NCBI GenBank assembly: GCA_017938145.1
Contig: JAGBCB010000021.1
Coordinates: 48,794-112,793 of the forward strand
Direction: 5' to 3'
DNA length: 64,000 bases
DNA from: Lachnospiraceae bacterium
Lineage (GTDB): Bacteria > Bacillota > Clostridia > Lachnospirales > Lachnospiraceae
Positions within the stretch are counted from its first letter, which is position 1. Every line of letters starts with the position of its first letter. The position numbers and the translations under genes are program-made. A model generated the notes under the pieces. The model worked only from the letters and a program-made list of their open reading frames with translations, did no database searches and had not been told where the DNA came from. This document shows positions 44,737 to 53,308 of this stretch, piece after piece.

Positions 44737-44791
44737 CCTCCTATGTATAATAGAATCATATTTGCCCAACATACTCTATTATACTAGGAGG
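44737..44791. repeat. Inverted repeat carrying -10 and ribosome-site sequences on both arms
   Basis: CCTCCTATGTATAATAGA (44737-44754) and TCTATTATACTAGGAGG (44775-44791) are inverted copies differing by one inserted base. On the minus strand the 44778-44783 arm gives TATAAT (with TTGTTT 17 bases upstream) and the other arm gives the AGGAGG of the Dabb gene. Confidence 0.7.
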
Positions 44792-44817
44792 CCGTAAGAA
44801 AAACAAGTCTTATAACC

Positions 44818-46338
44818 TTATAAAAATCTTACATTTATTTCACCGGAAACGGTTTTTGCTTCAATGTTTTTGGTCGGCACCGTACTTTCAGACTTTGTCT
44901 GTCCATAGGTGTTGCATTCACCGGATACACTGTGCATGGATACCTGATAGGTCTCCAACGCTTCTGCTATACGTACTTCCACATCTCCGGAGGTACTGTG
45001 GGCAACCACATCCGCATCATGACGGCTTTCAAGTCCAATGTCTCCACTGCTGGTATTTATACTGTACTTTTTATAAGATGCCATAATGCTGATATCGCCA
45101 CTGGCCGTATTAGCTTCCATATTATCTCCATGGCAATCGTTAATATCAATATCACCACTGGCAGCTCCGAATTTTGCGTTCACTCCCTGCAGGGCATCTA
45201 CGGAAATATCACCACTGGCTGTACTGATTTCTACAGTGGCAGCCTGCACACATTTGATGTTGGCATCACCGCTGGCTGTATGCACTACCAGACCTGCCAC
45301 GCCATCTACTCCCTCCAGGCGGTCTACCACGCAATCACCGCTCTTGGTCGCAACAGAAGTGTTTTTAGAGATAGTCTTTACCAGATTGATGTCGCCGCTC
45401 ATGGTATCCATGGTAATGCGGTCACACACCAGATAGTTTGCCTCCACATCACCGCTCTTGGTACGAAGCACCAGTTCTACCGGAGCCACTTCATTTAACT
45501 TCATATCACCGCTGGTGCTTCCTGCTTCCACCAACACAACACCTGCCGGCAGGAATAACTCAATTTCGATGGAAGGAGACATGCTGAACTGGAAAAATCC
45601 ACTCTTTTTCTCTGTTTCCTGATTGCGGCGTACACCTACATAGAAGGTATCGCCCTCCTGCTTTGCATAAAACGGATACAGCATCGCTGTTTTGTGGGAA
45701 TAGTAATGACACACTGCTCTCGGCTGCGCATCCTGAGTTGGGCGGAAGGTAACATCTGCTATGTCTGCATCTACTACTACTCTGCGGCAGCCTTCCAGGC
45801 CCTCGCCGGACTGTTCCACATTTGGTTCACCCTCAGCATCCTTTTCACAACCTTCGTAAGTATAAGAACCATCCCCATTATAGGTATAATAATGATTTTT
45901 CTTTGCTTCTTCAAAATGGAACTCCATCTTTTCTGCCGCATCTTCAATTACCTTACCGGCCTCTTTCATAACACTGTCGAATACTTTACCGAATTTTCTC
46001 ATAGCGGCATCAAAGGTTTCTGCAAAGGATTTTTCCTGGTAATAAGTACCGGACTGGTTATTGGAATTAGAATCATTTGCACTACCCGCATTATTCTCTG
46101 CAGTCCGGGCAGAGCCTGTTGTCTTAAAACTGTCTCCTGCTCCCTGCTGCATCTCACCCAGTTCCTCTACCAAATCCTTAATGCTGCCAAGCTCTGCAAT
46201 TACCTGCTCCTCTGTCTTGCCTTTTTCCAAACCAATGCGGAAACGTTCTTCATAATCGGAAACAATCTCCTGTACTAATTCTTCGTCAAATCCTGCCAGT
46301 GCACTCTGCAGTGCGCCCATATATTCTTCTCTTTTCAT
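44818..46338 (-). CDS. DUF1700/HAAS - DUF4097 beta-helix protein
   Basis: In this 506-residue protein, residues 1-60 are a DUF1700/HAAS helical domain (FDEELVQEIVSDYEERFRIG, EQVIAELGSIKDLVEELGE). A linker and amphipathic stretch follow, then from ~180 a DUF4097 right-handed beta-type repeat region in which T-x-S-G-D (or S-G-E) recurs about every 20-25 residues, at least 11 times. No clear membrane helix is seen. It directly follows a PadR regulator, the common PadR-DUF1700-DUF4097 envelope-stress arrangement in Firmicutes. Confidence 0.82.
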   Translation of the reverse strand: MKREEYMGALQSALAGFDEELVQEIVSDYEERFRIGLEKGKTEEQVIAELGSIKDLVEELGEMQQGAGDSFKTTGSARTAENNAGSANDSNSNNQSGTYYQEKSFAETFDAAMRKFGKVFDSVMKEAGKVIEDAAEKMEFHFEEAKKNHYYTYNGDGSYTYEGCEKDAEGEPNVEQSGEGLEGCRRVVVDADIADVTFRPTQDAQPRAVCHYYSHKTAMLYPFYAKQEGDTFYVGVRRNQETEKKSGFFQFSMSPSIEIELFLPAGVVLVEAGSTSGDMKLNEVAPVELVLRTKSGDVEANYLVCDRITMDTMSGDINLVKTISKNTSVATKSGDCVVDRLEGVDGVAGLVVHTASGDANIKCVQAATVEISTASGDISVDALQGVNAKFGAASGDIDINDCHGDNMEANTASGDISIMASYKKYSINTSSGDIGLESRHDADVVAHSTSGDVEVRIAEALETYQVSMHSVSGECNTYGQTKSESTVPTKNIEAKTVSGEINVRFL

Positions 46339-46354
46339 TGTTATCTCTCCCTTC

Positions 46355-46666
46355 TTACTCTGCTTCTACCAGACGACCGACTGCCGCCACAAATTCCTGC
46401 CATTCCTTTACTAACTGCTGCTGTCTGCTTCTTCCTTCTTCTGTTAAATGATAATATTTTCTTGCCGGGCCCTCACCGGATTCCACAAGATAGGTTTCTA
46501 CCAATGCTTCTTCCTTCAAACGTTTTAAAACTAAATATAAGGTTCCCGGTGCAATAGCCATTTCCTGAGATACCGCATCTGTCAGCTGATACCCGTAACG
46601 GTCTGCATTTTTTAGCTGTGACAGCACACACAGTTCCAGAGCACCTTTTTTAAATTGTGCGTTCAT
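46355..46666 (-). CDS. PadR-family transcriptional regulator
   Basis: A ~103-residue PadR repressor (NAQFKKGALELCVLSQLKNA, DRYGYQLTDAVSQ, GTLYLVLKRLKEEALVETY). The ATG at 46666 is chosen for its GGAGTGG and the standard PadR N-terminus; an upstream in-frame start adds unrelated residues encoded by leader DNA. It leads the DUF4097 gene and probably represses itself through the palindrome at 46726-46741. Confidence 0.92.
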   Translation of the reverse strand: MNAQFKKGALELCVLSQLKNADRYGYQLTDAVSQEMAIAPGTLYLVLKRLKEEALVETYLVESGEGPARKYYHLTEEGRSRQQQLVKEWQEFVAAVGRLVEAE

Positions 46667-46707
46667 TTTTGCCACTCCTTTCGTAAATATTTTGTTTTGT
46701 TGGGTAT

Positions 46708-46741
46708 ATATTACCACAAGCTATTCTATATTGCAATATAG
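46708..46741 (-). promoter_or_regulatory. Promoter and palindromic operator of the second PadR gene
   Basis: Minus strand TTGCAA (46736-46731), 17 bases, TAATAT (46713-46708). CTATATTGCAATATAG (46726-46741) is a perfect 16-bp palindrome centred on the -35. Confidence 0.6.
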
Positions 46742-46831
46742 TTTTCATTAAAAAATAATTAGAAATTGTTTTCATGTTACATTTCACGAAACAAGCATCA
46801 AAACATTGATATTTTCTTCACATTTGCCACT

Positions 46832-46860
46832 TGAAAACGCTTACACCTGGGTGTATAATA
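46832..46860 (+). promoter_or_regulatory. Promoter with cre site of the OFA-family carrier
   Basis: TTGAAA, 17 bases, TATAAT. TGAAAACGCTTACA (46833-46846) matches the CcpA cre consensus TGWAANCGNTNWCA at every position and overlaps the -35 and spacer, so repression by CcpA is expected. Confidence 0.75.
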
Positions 46861-46922
46861 AGCAGGATATTTTTATTTATTATACTTTTCATATTCTAAA
46901 ATAAGAAAGTGAGAGAGAAAAA

Positions 46923-48236
46923 ATGAAAAATTTGAAGAACAACAAGTGGTTCAGAGCCGCTATTCCTGCGCTCTTACTCCACTGCAGTATCGGTACTGTA
47001 TACTGCTGGTCCATCTTTAGTCAGGAAATCGCTGACTACATCGGACACACTAAGGGAGCAACCGAATGGGCATTCAGCTTTGCCATTTTCTTCTTAGGTA
47101 TGTCTGCCGCATTCTTAGGTAACGTAGTAGAAAAGGACATCCATAAGTCCTCTCTTATAGCAACCATCTGCTTTGCAGGCGGTATGGCCGGTACCGGTTT
47201 CTTCATCTGGTACGGCGGTCAGAATCCGGGCAGCATCGTAGCTTTGCTTGGTATTTACTTATGTTATGGTCTTATCATGGGTATCGGTCTTGGTACCGGT
47301 TATCTTTCCCCGGTTAAGACTCTCATGCTTTGGTTCTCCGACCGCAAGGGTCTTGCTACCGGTCTTGCCGTAGCAGGCTTCGGTGCTGCAAAGGCTATCG
47401 CAAGCCCAATCATGCAGTCCATGCTTGCTAACCTTGGCGAAGGCGGCATCTTCAAGATGTTCTACATCTTAGCAGCTGCTTACTTTGTACTTATGTTCCT
47501 TGGCCATTTACTCTTAAAGAAGCCGGAAGGCTGGCACGAGCCACAGGGTAAGGATGCTAAGCCAAGCATTATGCAGGTACTTAAGACCAGACCAATCAGC
47601 AACTATGTTGGTATCTGGTTAATGTTCTTCTTAAACATTACCTGTGGTCTTGCTCTCATTTCCCAGGAAAAGATGATTATCAAGTGTCTCGGTCTTGCAG
47701 GTGCTGTTGGTATCATTTCCACTGTTTCCGCTATCTTCAACGCAGGCGGACGTCTTGGTTTCTCCGCTTGGGCAGATAAGATGAAGGACAGAAATACCGT
47801 ATATAAGATGATTTTCATCATCTCCATCGCCCTTACTGCACTTGTTGTAGTTACCGGCGGTATCTCCAATGGTAATGGTAACATTCTTGCTATTGTACTT
47901 GTACTTGCCCTTATCTTCATGGTAAATGCAGGCTACGGCGGTGGTTTCTCCAACGTACCTACTCTTCTTTCCGACCATTACGGCATGGGCAGCATCAGTG
48001 CTATCCACGGCATCACCTTATCCGCATGGGGCTTTGCAGGTCTCGTTGGTAACCAGATGGCAGCCTTAATTGTAAAGCACTTCGGTGAAGAAGTTGTGAT
48101 TGACGGCAACACCGTAAACCCAACCGGTTATCAGTACGTATTATATGCAACTTTAGCATTGTATGTTATCTCTTTACTTGTAAGCCTCTTCCTGGTTAAG
48201 CCATCCAAAGCAGGTGAAGCAGTACACGATCATTAA
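46923..48236 (+). CDS. OFA-family MFS carrier (oxalate/formate antiporter-like)
   Basis: The 437-residue protein has 12 likely membrane helices with OFA-type motifs (LLHCSIGTVYCWSIFSQEI, GLGTGYLSPVKTLMLWFSDR, KGLATGLAVAGFGAAKAI). Characterised OFA members exchange oxalate and formate, others move pyruvate or other monocarboxylates; the substrate here is not readable. In a formate-producing fermenter it could handle formate, pyruvate or a related acid. It is monocistronic, with a cre-overlapped promoter and a strong terminator. Confidence 0.85.
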   Translation: MKNLKNNKWFRAAIPALLLHCSIGTVYCWSIFSQEIADYIGHTKGATEWAFSFAIFFLGMSAAFLGNVVEKDIHKSSLIATICFAGGMAGTGFFIWYGGQNPGSIVALLGIYLCYGLIMGIGLGTGYLSPVKTLMLWFSDRKGLATGLAVAGFGAAKAIASPIMQSMLANLGEGGIFKMFYILAAAYFVLMFLGHLLLKKPEGWHEPQGKDAKPSIMQVLKTRPISNYVGIWLMFFLNITCGLALISQEKMIIKCLGLAGAVGIISTVSAIFNAGGRLGFSAWADKMKDRNTVYKMIFIISIALTALVVVTGGISNGNGNILAIVLVLALIFMVNAGYGGGFSNVPTLLSDHYGMGSISAIHGITLSAWGFAGLVGNQMAALIVKHFGEEVVIDGNTVNPTGYQYVLYATLALYVISLLVSLFLVKPSKAGEAVHDH

Positions 48237-48249
48237 ATTTATAAAATAG

Positions 48250-48324
48250 AAAATCGCTAATTCCACGTGCTCTCCGGCTCCCGCTTTGCGGTCCCGAGGT
48301 CGCTACTTAGGAATTAGCGATTTT
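48250..48324. terminator. Long-loop bidirectional terminator
   Basis: AAAATCGCTAATTCC and GGAATTAGCGATTTT form a perfect 15-bp outer stem with T-rich tails on both strands. The 45-base GC-rich interior holds its own CCGCTTTGCGG hairpin. It separates the convergent OFA and transglutaminase genes. Confidence 0.8.
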
Positions 48325-48333
48325 TTATTTTAC

Positions 48334-51084
48334 TTAGTAAATGATGTCCCGATAAATTTTATAACAGAATTCTACTTCTTCTTCCGTAAAGTCTCTTAAA
48401 GAAAATTCCGCCGCCTTTACAATGTCCATATAGCGGTCCCAATCCTGAGGCCACAGTACGGAGAAATTGCTCTTCAATGCTGCTTCATATTCCATATCCG
48501 TACAGTTCTTTTTCACCATACCACTAAAACAAAGCTTGCGGTAAATAGCACGATTCAGCATTTTTATTGCGCGGGCGTTGCCCTTCCGCTTCATTTCCTT
48601 CCTGATTCTTTTGTGGGAAATCTTTTCCAAGCGGAAGAAATGATCCACCAGTGTTGCAGGGGACAACAATATCAATGCAATAGCAATAACCGCAATCACA
48701 ATAAGTAGGCTTCTGCCAAGAGTAGCTTTCCAGTTATTTTGACTCATTCCCGGCGGAAGTTCCTGCTCCGGACGATGTTCCTGTCCGTCTCCTTCTCCCT
48801 TTACTCCTTCGATACCTGTATCATTAATTTGATTACCAATCTCCGAAGTGTCCTGCATCGGCGCAGGCGTCGGAGTAGGTGTTGGCGTTGAAGTAGCAAC
48901 TGCGCCCGGAATAATGGTAGGCGATGTCGCCGGGAGTTCTCCGCCTCCTGTAGGAACCGGTGTCATGCCCGGTGTTTCGGAAGGAACCTCTGCACCGCCC
49001 GTAGGAACCGGTGTCAGCATTTCCTGCGGAGCCGCAGTCCCTTGAGGGGCCTTGGTCGGCGCCGGAGTCGGCGTATTCGTCGGGGTAGGGGTTGGGGTAT
49101 TGGTTGGCGTTGGAGTAGGTGTAGGCGTATTCGTCGGGGTAGGGGTTGGCGTCGGTGTCGGTATCAAAGTGCTATAGCCAGAGGTTACCTCCACCGGAAC
49201 CCAGCCGATACTATCCAAATACACTTCTGCCCAGGCATGTGCCTGATTATCAAGAACCTCTGCCGTAAAACTCTTGCCATCTTCTTCGAAGGAAGTCCGC
49301 GATACCACATATCCGGAAGCATATCTTGCAGGCACACCCATCTCACGCAAAATCATTACTGCTGCGCTGGCATAGTGCATACAATAACCGATTCTTCCCT
49401 GCCCTAAAAAATATTCAATCGGGTCTTCTCCCCAAGGGAGTCTTGGCGGATTTTGGCTATAGGTGGTATTTCTACCCAGCCAGTCTGCCACAAGATAGGC
49501 TTTTGCCAGTCTCTCATTATTGCCGGAACTGATAACTCCAAGCTTTGTACGGTTAATATCCTCAGCAGAAAGTTCTTCTGCTACTTTCTTTACATTAGCC
49601 ATCTCTTCCGGCACGGTCAGATACTGTTCCAGCACATATTGCTCATATGCCGGCTCCCAGGAATACGGAATTCCCTGACCAAACATCCGCAGGCGGATAT
49701 CATAGCTTCCGCCATGTTCCCAGGTTGTACCGGAAATCTCTTCTTCACTTAACCTTTTCTTATAATTTCCTTCTACCTCTGCATAAACACCCTCCATATC
49801 CTCCTCCATAAAGTACGGAAGATATGCTTTTACCGTATCCGGAACATGATAGAAGATACTAAAATCCACGCCGGAACTATGGCTGGACAGTTTTTTCAAG
49901 TTATACCGCTTTTTTATTTTACTAATGCCAAGGGTGCCAAGCTGTTCTGCCATTGTGTCCGGTACTACTTCTTCCAGACTGCAGAATTCTTCGAACCCTG
50001 CCATATTGCGTTCCCAAATACCATTGCTGTACACATCTGCATAAAAACCCTTTAAATAAAAGGTTTCCGAAGGTTTTTGTTCCATTGTGACTTTGAGTAC
50101 CGGGATATCTTCAAACACGGGGCTTCGATTGCTCAGCTGCTCATAGTTATAATCTTTGATACCAAGTATTCCCTCAATCTTTTTTTCAAAACCGCCCGGG
50201 TCTTCTACCATACGCCAAATTTTCCAGTCGGCCACGGCATTTGCAGTATCCAAAACAAAATCCTCTGCTTTTCCCCTATATTCAGTTATTACTTTTTCAG
50301 CAGACATCTTTCCTGCAGCAAAAACAACAAAGTACAGTATCACAAACAGCAGAACAGGAATTCCCCAGTTAAAGCCGGCAAACCGTCCACGCTTTCCTTT
50401 TTTATCCTCGGATGGTTTAAAATCCGGATGCGCTTCCCATTGATTAAGCGAAATAAGAATGCCAAAAAACAATAATAAAATTCCTTGTTCCGATGGTTCT
50501 GCTCCCATCACAAGTCCCGCAGAAAACAAAAGCAACGGAACAACTGCCATCAGTACATTTTTACCGACAATCTTTGCCCACCAGAATAACAATAGTACTG
50601 CTGCCAATAATACTGTCTCCAAAAAGACCATACCGGATTCCGCATCACCCTCCGGACAAGACCACGTACTTTCAAAATATTCGTTCCAGGCTTCCACATA
50701 ATGATATGCCACATTCCAAAATCCGGATATCAGTTTAGCAAATACCTCTTCCCGAAGAACAATGCGCACAGTAATCCATACACTTCCAAGAAAAATGCCC
50801 CAGCGGATCAGCATGCAAGACATTCTCTTTACATATGCTGTAGTCTCGAATATCAGACTAATCAACAGAACCAGCCAGACTGTACGTACCAGAAAGGCCT
50901 GGCTGTGCTCCGGCAGCGGATATACCATTCCAACCATATGACAAGCTGAATACAAAAAGAAGAGCACGCAAATAAGGTCGAAGATTACCGTAGCTCCAAT
51001 AGCTAACAGCACTTCCACCACATTATCCTTATTCCATTGCAAACCTGCAGTGTTTTTCCACTGCGGACTCTTTCGCAATCTCAT
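48334..51084 (-). CDS. Membrane transglutaminase-like (TgpA-type) protein with Pro-Thr linker
   Basis: This 916-residue protein has six or more N-terminal helices (~25-270), an external transglutaminase core with catalytic Cys in GRIGYCMHYASAAV and His in DNQAHAWAEVYL, then VEVTSG in place of the usual Asp-containing motif. A ~130-residue PTPTNTPT-type linker, one more helix and a cytoplasmic tail follow. With MoxR and the DUF58 protein it forms a widespread operon thought to act in envelope assembly or peptide cross-linking; the substrate is unknown. Confidence 0.85.
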   Translation of the reverse strand: MRLRKSPQWKNTAGLQWNKDNVVEVLLAIGATVIFDLICVLFFLYSACHMVGMVYPLPEHSQAFLVRTVWLVLLISLIFETTAYVKRMSCMLIRWGIFLGSVWITVRIVLREEVFAKLISGFWNVAYHYVEAWNEYFESTWSCPEGDAESGMVFLETVLLAAVLLLFWWAKIVGKNVLMAVVPLLLFSAGLVMGAEPSEQGILLLFFGILISLNQWEAHPDFKPSEDKKGKRGRFAGFNWGIPVLLFVILYFVVFAAGKMSAEKVITEYRGKAEDFVLDTANAVADWKIWRMVEDPGGFEKKIEGILGIKDYNYEQLSNRSPVFEDIPVLKVTMEQKPSETFYLKGFYADVYSNGIWERNMAGFEEFCSLEEVVPDTMAEQLGTLGISKIKKRYNLKKLSSHSSGVDFSIFYHVPDTVKAYLPYFMEEDMEGVYAEVEGNYKKRLSEEEISGTTWEHGGSYDIRLRMFGQGIPYSWEPAYEQYVLEQYLTVPEEMANVKKVAEELSAEDINRTKLGVISSGNNERLAKAYLVADWLGRNTTYSQNPPRLPWGEDPIEYFLGQGRIGYCMHYASAAVMILREMGVPARYASGYVVSRTSFEEDGKSFTAEVLDNQAHAWAEVYLDSIGWVPVEVTSGYSTLIPTPTPTPTPTNTPTPTPTPTNTPTPTPTNTPTPAPTKAPQGTAAPQEMLTPVPTGGAEVPSETPGMTPVPTGGGELPATSPTIIPGAVATSTPTPTPTPAPMQDTSEIGNQINDTGIEGVKGEGDGQEHRPEQELPPGMSQNNWKATLGRSLLIVIAVIAIALILLSPATLVDHFFRLEKISHKRIRKEMKRKGNARAIKMLNRAIYRKLCFSGMVKKNCTDMEYEAALKSNFSVLWPQDWDRYMDIVKAAEFSLRDFTEEEVEFCYKIYRDIIY

Positions 51085-51105
51085 TCCGCTCTCCTTATAC
51101 TTACC

Positions 51106-52194
51106 TTACAACAATAATTCTATCTGCCCCAAGGAAGTACGCAGCCTTTTACCCGTATATCTGATAAGCATTTCTTTTTCTTTATAAAGCTGCAGTTTTT
51201 CATCCACTGTCAGTGCCCAGACGTAAGGCTCCTGCCGGTATTTACCCTTGTACCGCTCCTTAATATCTTCCTTACAGCGTACCCAATGCACCCGCATCAG
51301 TACACCAATCATATAAAACAGACTTTCCTCATCATCCACGCGGATGCGCATCACATCTGCCGTTGCCCCGTCATACCACACCACATAGTGGGGACATCCT
51401 GCATCCATAATGGAAAAGGACAAACTGGACACCAGCTCCAAATAATGCAGCAGTTGTTTTTTCTTTCCCGGACGATAGGACAAAAACAAAATGACCGGAC
51501 AGGCCTTTGGCAGGGAATATTCCTTTACAATTAGTTCATCCTGCTTTGCCGTAAGCTTCCAATGCACATTTTGCAAACGGTCTCCCGGCCGGTATTCCCT
51601 TACCTGAAACAATTCGCTCTTATCGTGTCCCGGATGGTTTTCATCATATACATCCGCTTCCCCATAGAAGTTTTTGGTAGCCTGGGTTAGTCTTACCGGC
51701 ACATCATGAAGCTCCGGCATAACCTGTACCGCACCTTGTTTTTTTACCGGAATATTTAAGAAAAGAATTCCCGTAATATCGTATATTCTCAATTTTCGTA
51801 ACGTAATTTCATAATTACCTGTACCGGAAAAGGAAACAGAGCGGATATATTCACTTTCTCCCTTCGGCACTGTAGGAAGTGTCATCAGATAACGACGTTT
51901 TCTGCCACGCATAATATCATTTACTACTATCAATGCCTGCATATGGTTTACCGGAAGGAAGCATTGATTGGTAATAATCAATTTAACAAGGCTTTCCCTG
52001 CCTCTCTCCGCAATTCCTACCGGAACTTCAATATAACCTCGGATTTTAAAGCATCGGAACACCATACTAAAAAAAGCCACCGCAAATAATGCTGCTTCCA
52101 TATAGAAAAGCAGCATCGTTACGGTGCTATGATACATAAATGCCACATATAAAGTTATGCCCATTACCAGCAGGTAGTTCCAAATACTAATCAC
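51106..52194 (-). CDS. DUF58-family protein
   Basis: The 362-residue protein has two N-terminal membrane helices (~5-45) and a cytosolic part with the DUF58 signature (ELFQVREYRPGDRLQNVHWK, then LTAKQDELIVKEYSL). DUF58 proteins always partner MoxR AAA+ ATPases and resemble von Willebrand A-type folds. It lies 3 bases from moxR and 21 bases from the transglutaminase gene in a single leftward operon. Confidence 0.9.
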   Translation of the reverse strand: MISIWNYLLVMGITLYVAFMYHSTVTMLLFYMEAALFAVAFFSMVFRCFKIRGYIEVPVGIAERGRESLVKLIITNQCFLPVNHMQALIVVNDIMRGRKRRYLMTLPTVPKGESEYIRSVSFSGTGNYEITLRKLRIYDITGILFLNIPVKKQGAVQVMPELHDVPVRLTQATKNFYGEADVYDENHPGHDKSELFQVREYRPGDRLQNVHWKLTAKQDELIVKEYSLPKACPVILFLSYRPGKKKQLLHYLELVSSLSFSIMDAGCPHYVVWYDGATADVMRIRVDDEESLFYMIGVLMRVHWVRCKEDIKERYKGKYRQEPYVWALTVDEKLQLYKEKEMLIRYTGKRLRTSLGQIELLL

Positions 52195-52197
52195 TGT

Positions 52198-53145
52198 TTA
52201 TTCTTTCCTCATATATGATGTTGGTTGCTTAATCTTTGCAAGGATTTCCTGCAGCACTCCCACCGTAGAAACTCTTGCTACTCTTGCCTTGGTGTTTAAC
52301 ACGATACGGTGCTTTGCCACATCTAAAAATACCTCTGCCACATCCTCCGGCAATACGTAATCCCGACCCTTTAAATAAGCCCAGGCCTTAATCATACGTA
52401 CGCAGGCGATGGAGCCACGTGGGCTAAGTCCCAACTCAATATACTGATGTTCTCTGGTTGCCTGTGCAAGGCTTGCCACGTAAGAAAATAACCGGTCGCT
52501 GACATAAACCTCTTCCACCCGCTCCTTCATGGCAATTAACTGTTCCAGGGAAAGTGCTGCCTTTACCTCCTCCACGGAAGAGGTGCTCTTGCCCTTTAAG
52601 ATTGCTACTTCATCTTTTAATTCCGGGTAACCCATGCTCATACAAATCATAAAGCGGTCCAACTGGGATTCAGGTAACAGCTGGGTTCCGGAACTTCCCT
52701 TCGGATTCTGGGTTGCCATAACAATAAACGGATCCGGTACCTTTCTGGTTTCACCGTCAATGGTAACACAGCCTTCTTCCATTACCTCCAACAATGCCGA
52801 CTGGGTTTTCGGAGAGGTACGATTAATTTCATCCGCCAGGAATAAATTACACATAATGGCACCCGGATAATAAACAAAATCTCCGGTTTCCTTCTTGAAC
52901 ATATTGAATCCGAGAATATCCGCCGGCATAACATCCGGAGTAAACTGCATACGGTGATTTTCCAGGGAAAGGGCCTTGGAAAATGCTGTAGCCAGGGTGG
53001 TTTTACCTACCCCCGGTACGTCCTCGATTAAAATGTGACCTCCTGCCAAAATAGCAGCAAACACTTTGTAAATACAGTCATCCTTACCGGTGACTGCTTT
53101 TTTTACTTCATTCACTACCATCTGTACCGGTTCATTAATATTCAT
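52198..53145 (-). CDS. MoxR-family AAA+ ATPase
   Basis: The 315-residue protein has Walker A (EDVPGVGKTT), Walker B with the MoxR block FLADEINRTSPKTQSALLEV, and a sensor-2 region (LSPRGSIACVRMIKAWAYL). It acts as a cytosolic chaperone-like ATPase with the DUF58 partner. The ATG at 53145 is chosen (GAGGGCGG just upstream); the longer frame from 53187 would begin inside the -10 box TATAAT. A perfect cre site lies just upstream of that promoter. Confidence 0.93.
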   Translation of the reverse strand: MNINEPVQMVVNEVKKAVTGKDDCIYKVFAAILAGGHILIEDVPGVGKTTLATAFSKALSLENHRMQFTPDVMPADILGFNMFKKETGDFVYYPGAIMCNLFLADEINRTSPKTQSALLEVMEEGCVTIDGETRKVPDPFIVMATQNPKGSSGTQLLPESQLDRFMICMSMGYPELKDEVAILKGKSTSSVEEVKAALSLEQLIAMKERVEEVYVSDRLFSYVASLAQATREHQYIELGLSPRGSIACVRMIKAWAYLKGRDYVLPEDVAEVFLDVAKHRIVLNTKARVARVSTVGVLQEILAKIKQPTSYMRKE

Positions 53146-53209
53146 ATTCCGCCCTCTTTTCTGTATTTTTATACACTTTTTATTCATTATAACATACTAT
53201 CGCAAAAAG

Positions 53210-53223
53210 TGAAAGCGTTTTCA
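53210..53223. promoter_or_regulatory. cre site upstream of moxR
   Basis: TGAAAGCGTTTTCA matches the CcpA cre consensus fully. It lies at the -35 region of the moxR promoter (minus-strand TATAAT 53191-53186 area), so catabolite control of the moxR operon is likely. Confidence 0.7.
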
Positions 53224-53251
53224 TATATTTGTTCTTTTTTCCTTCTAAGCA

Positions 53252-53292
53252 AAGAAGGTACCAAACTGTTTTATCAATTTCGGTACCTTCTT
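53252..53292 (-). terminator. Terminator after the xylanase gene
   Basis: AAGAAGGTACC and GGTACCTTCTT form a perfect 11-bp stem with a 19-base loop; only a short T stretch follows on the minus strand. Confidence 0.6.
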
Positions 53293-53308
53293 GTAATTTG
53301 CTATTCTC

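Noticed and set aside
44990-45450. Repeated ATCACCGCT-type stretches as a DNA repeat array
   Set aside because: They encode the recurring T-x-S-G-D turns of the DUF4097 domain.
48880-49180. Tandem short repeats as a possible CRISPR or satellite array
   Set aside because: They encode the in-frame PTPTNTPT linker of the transglutaminase-like protein; unit length and spacing do not fit a CRISPR array.
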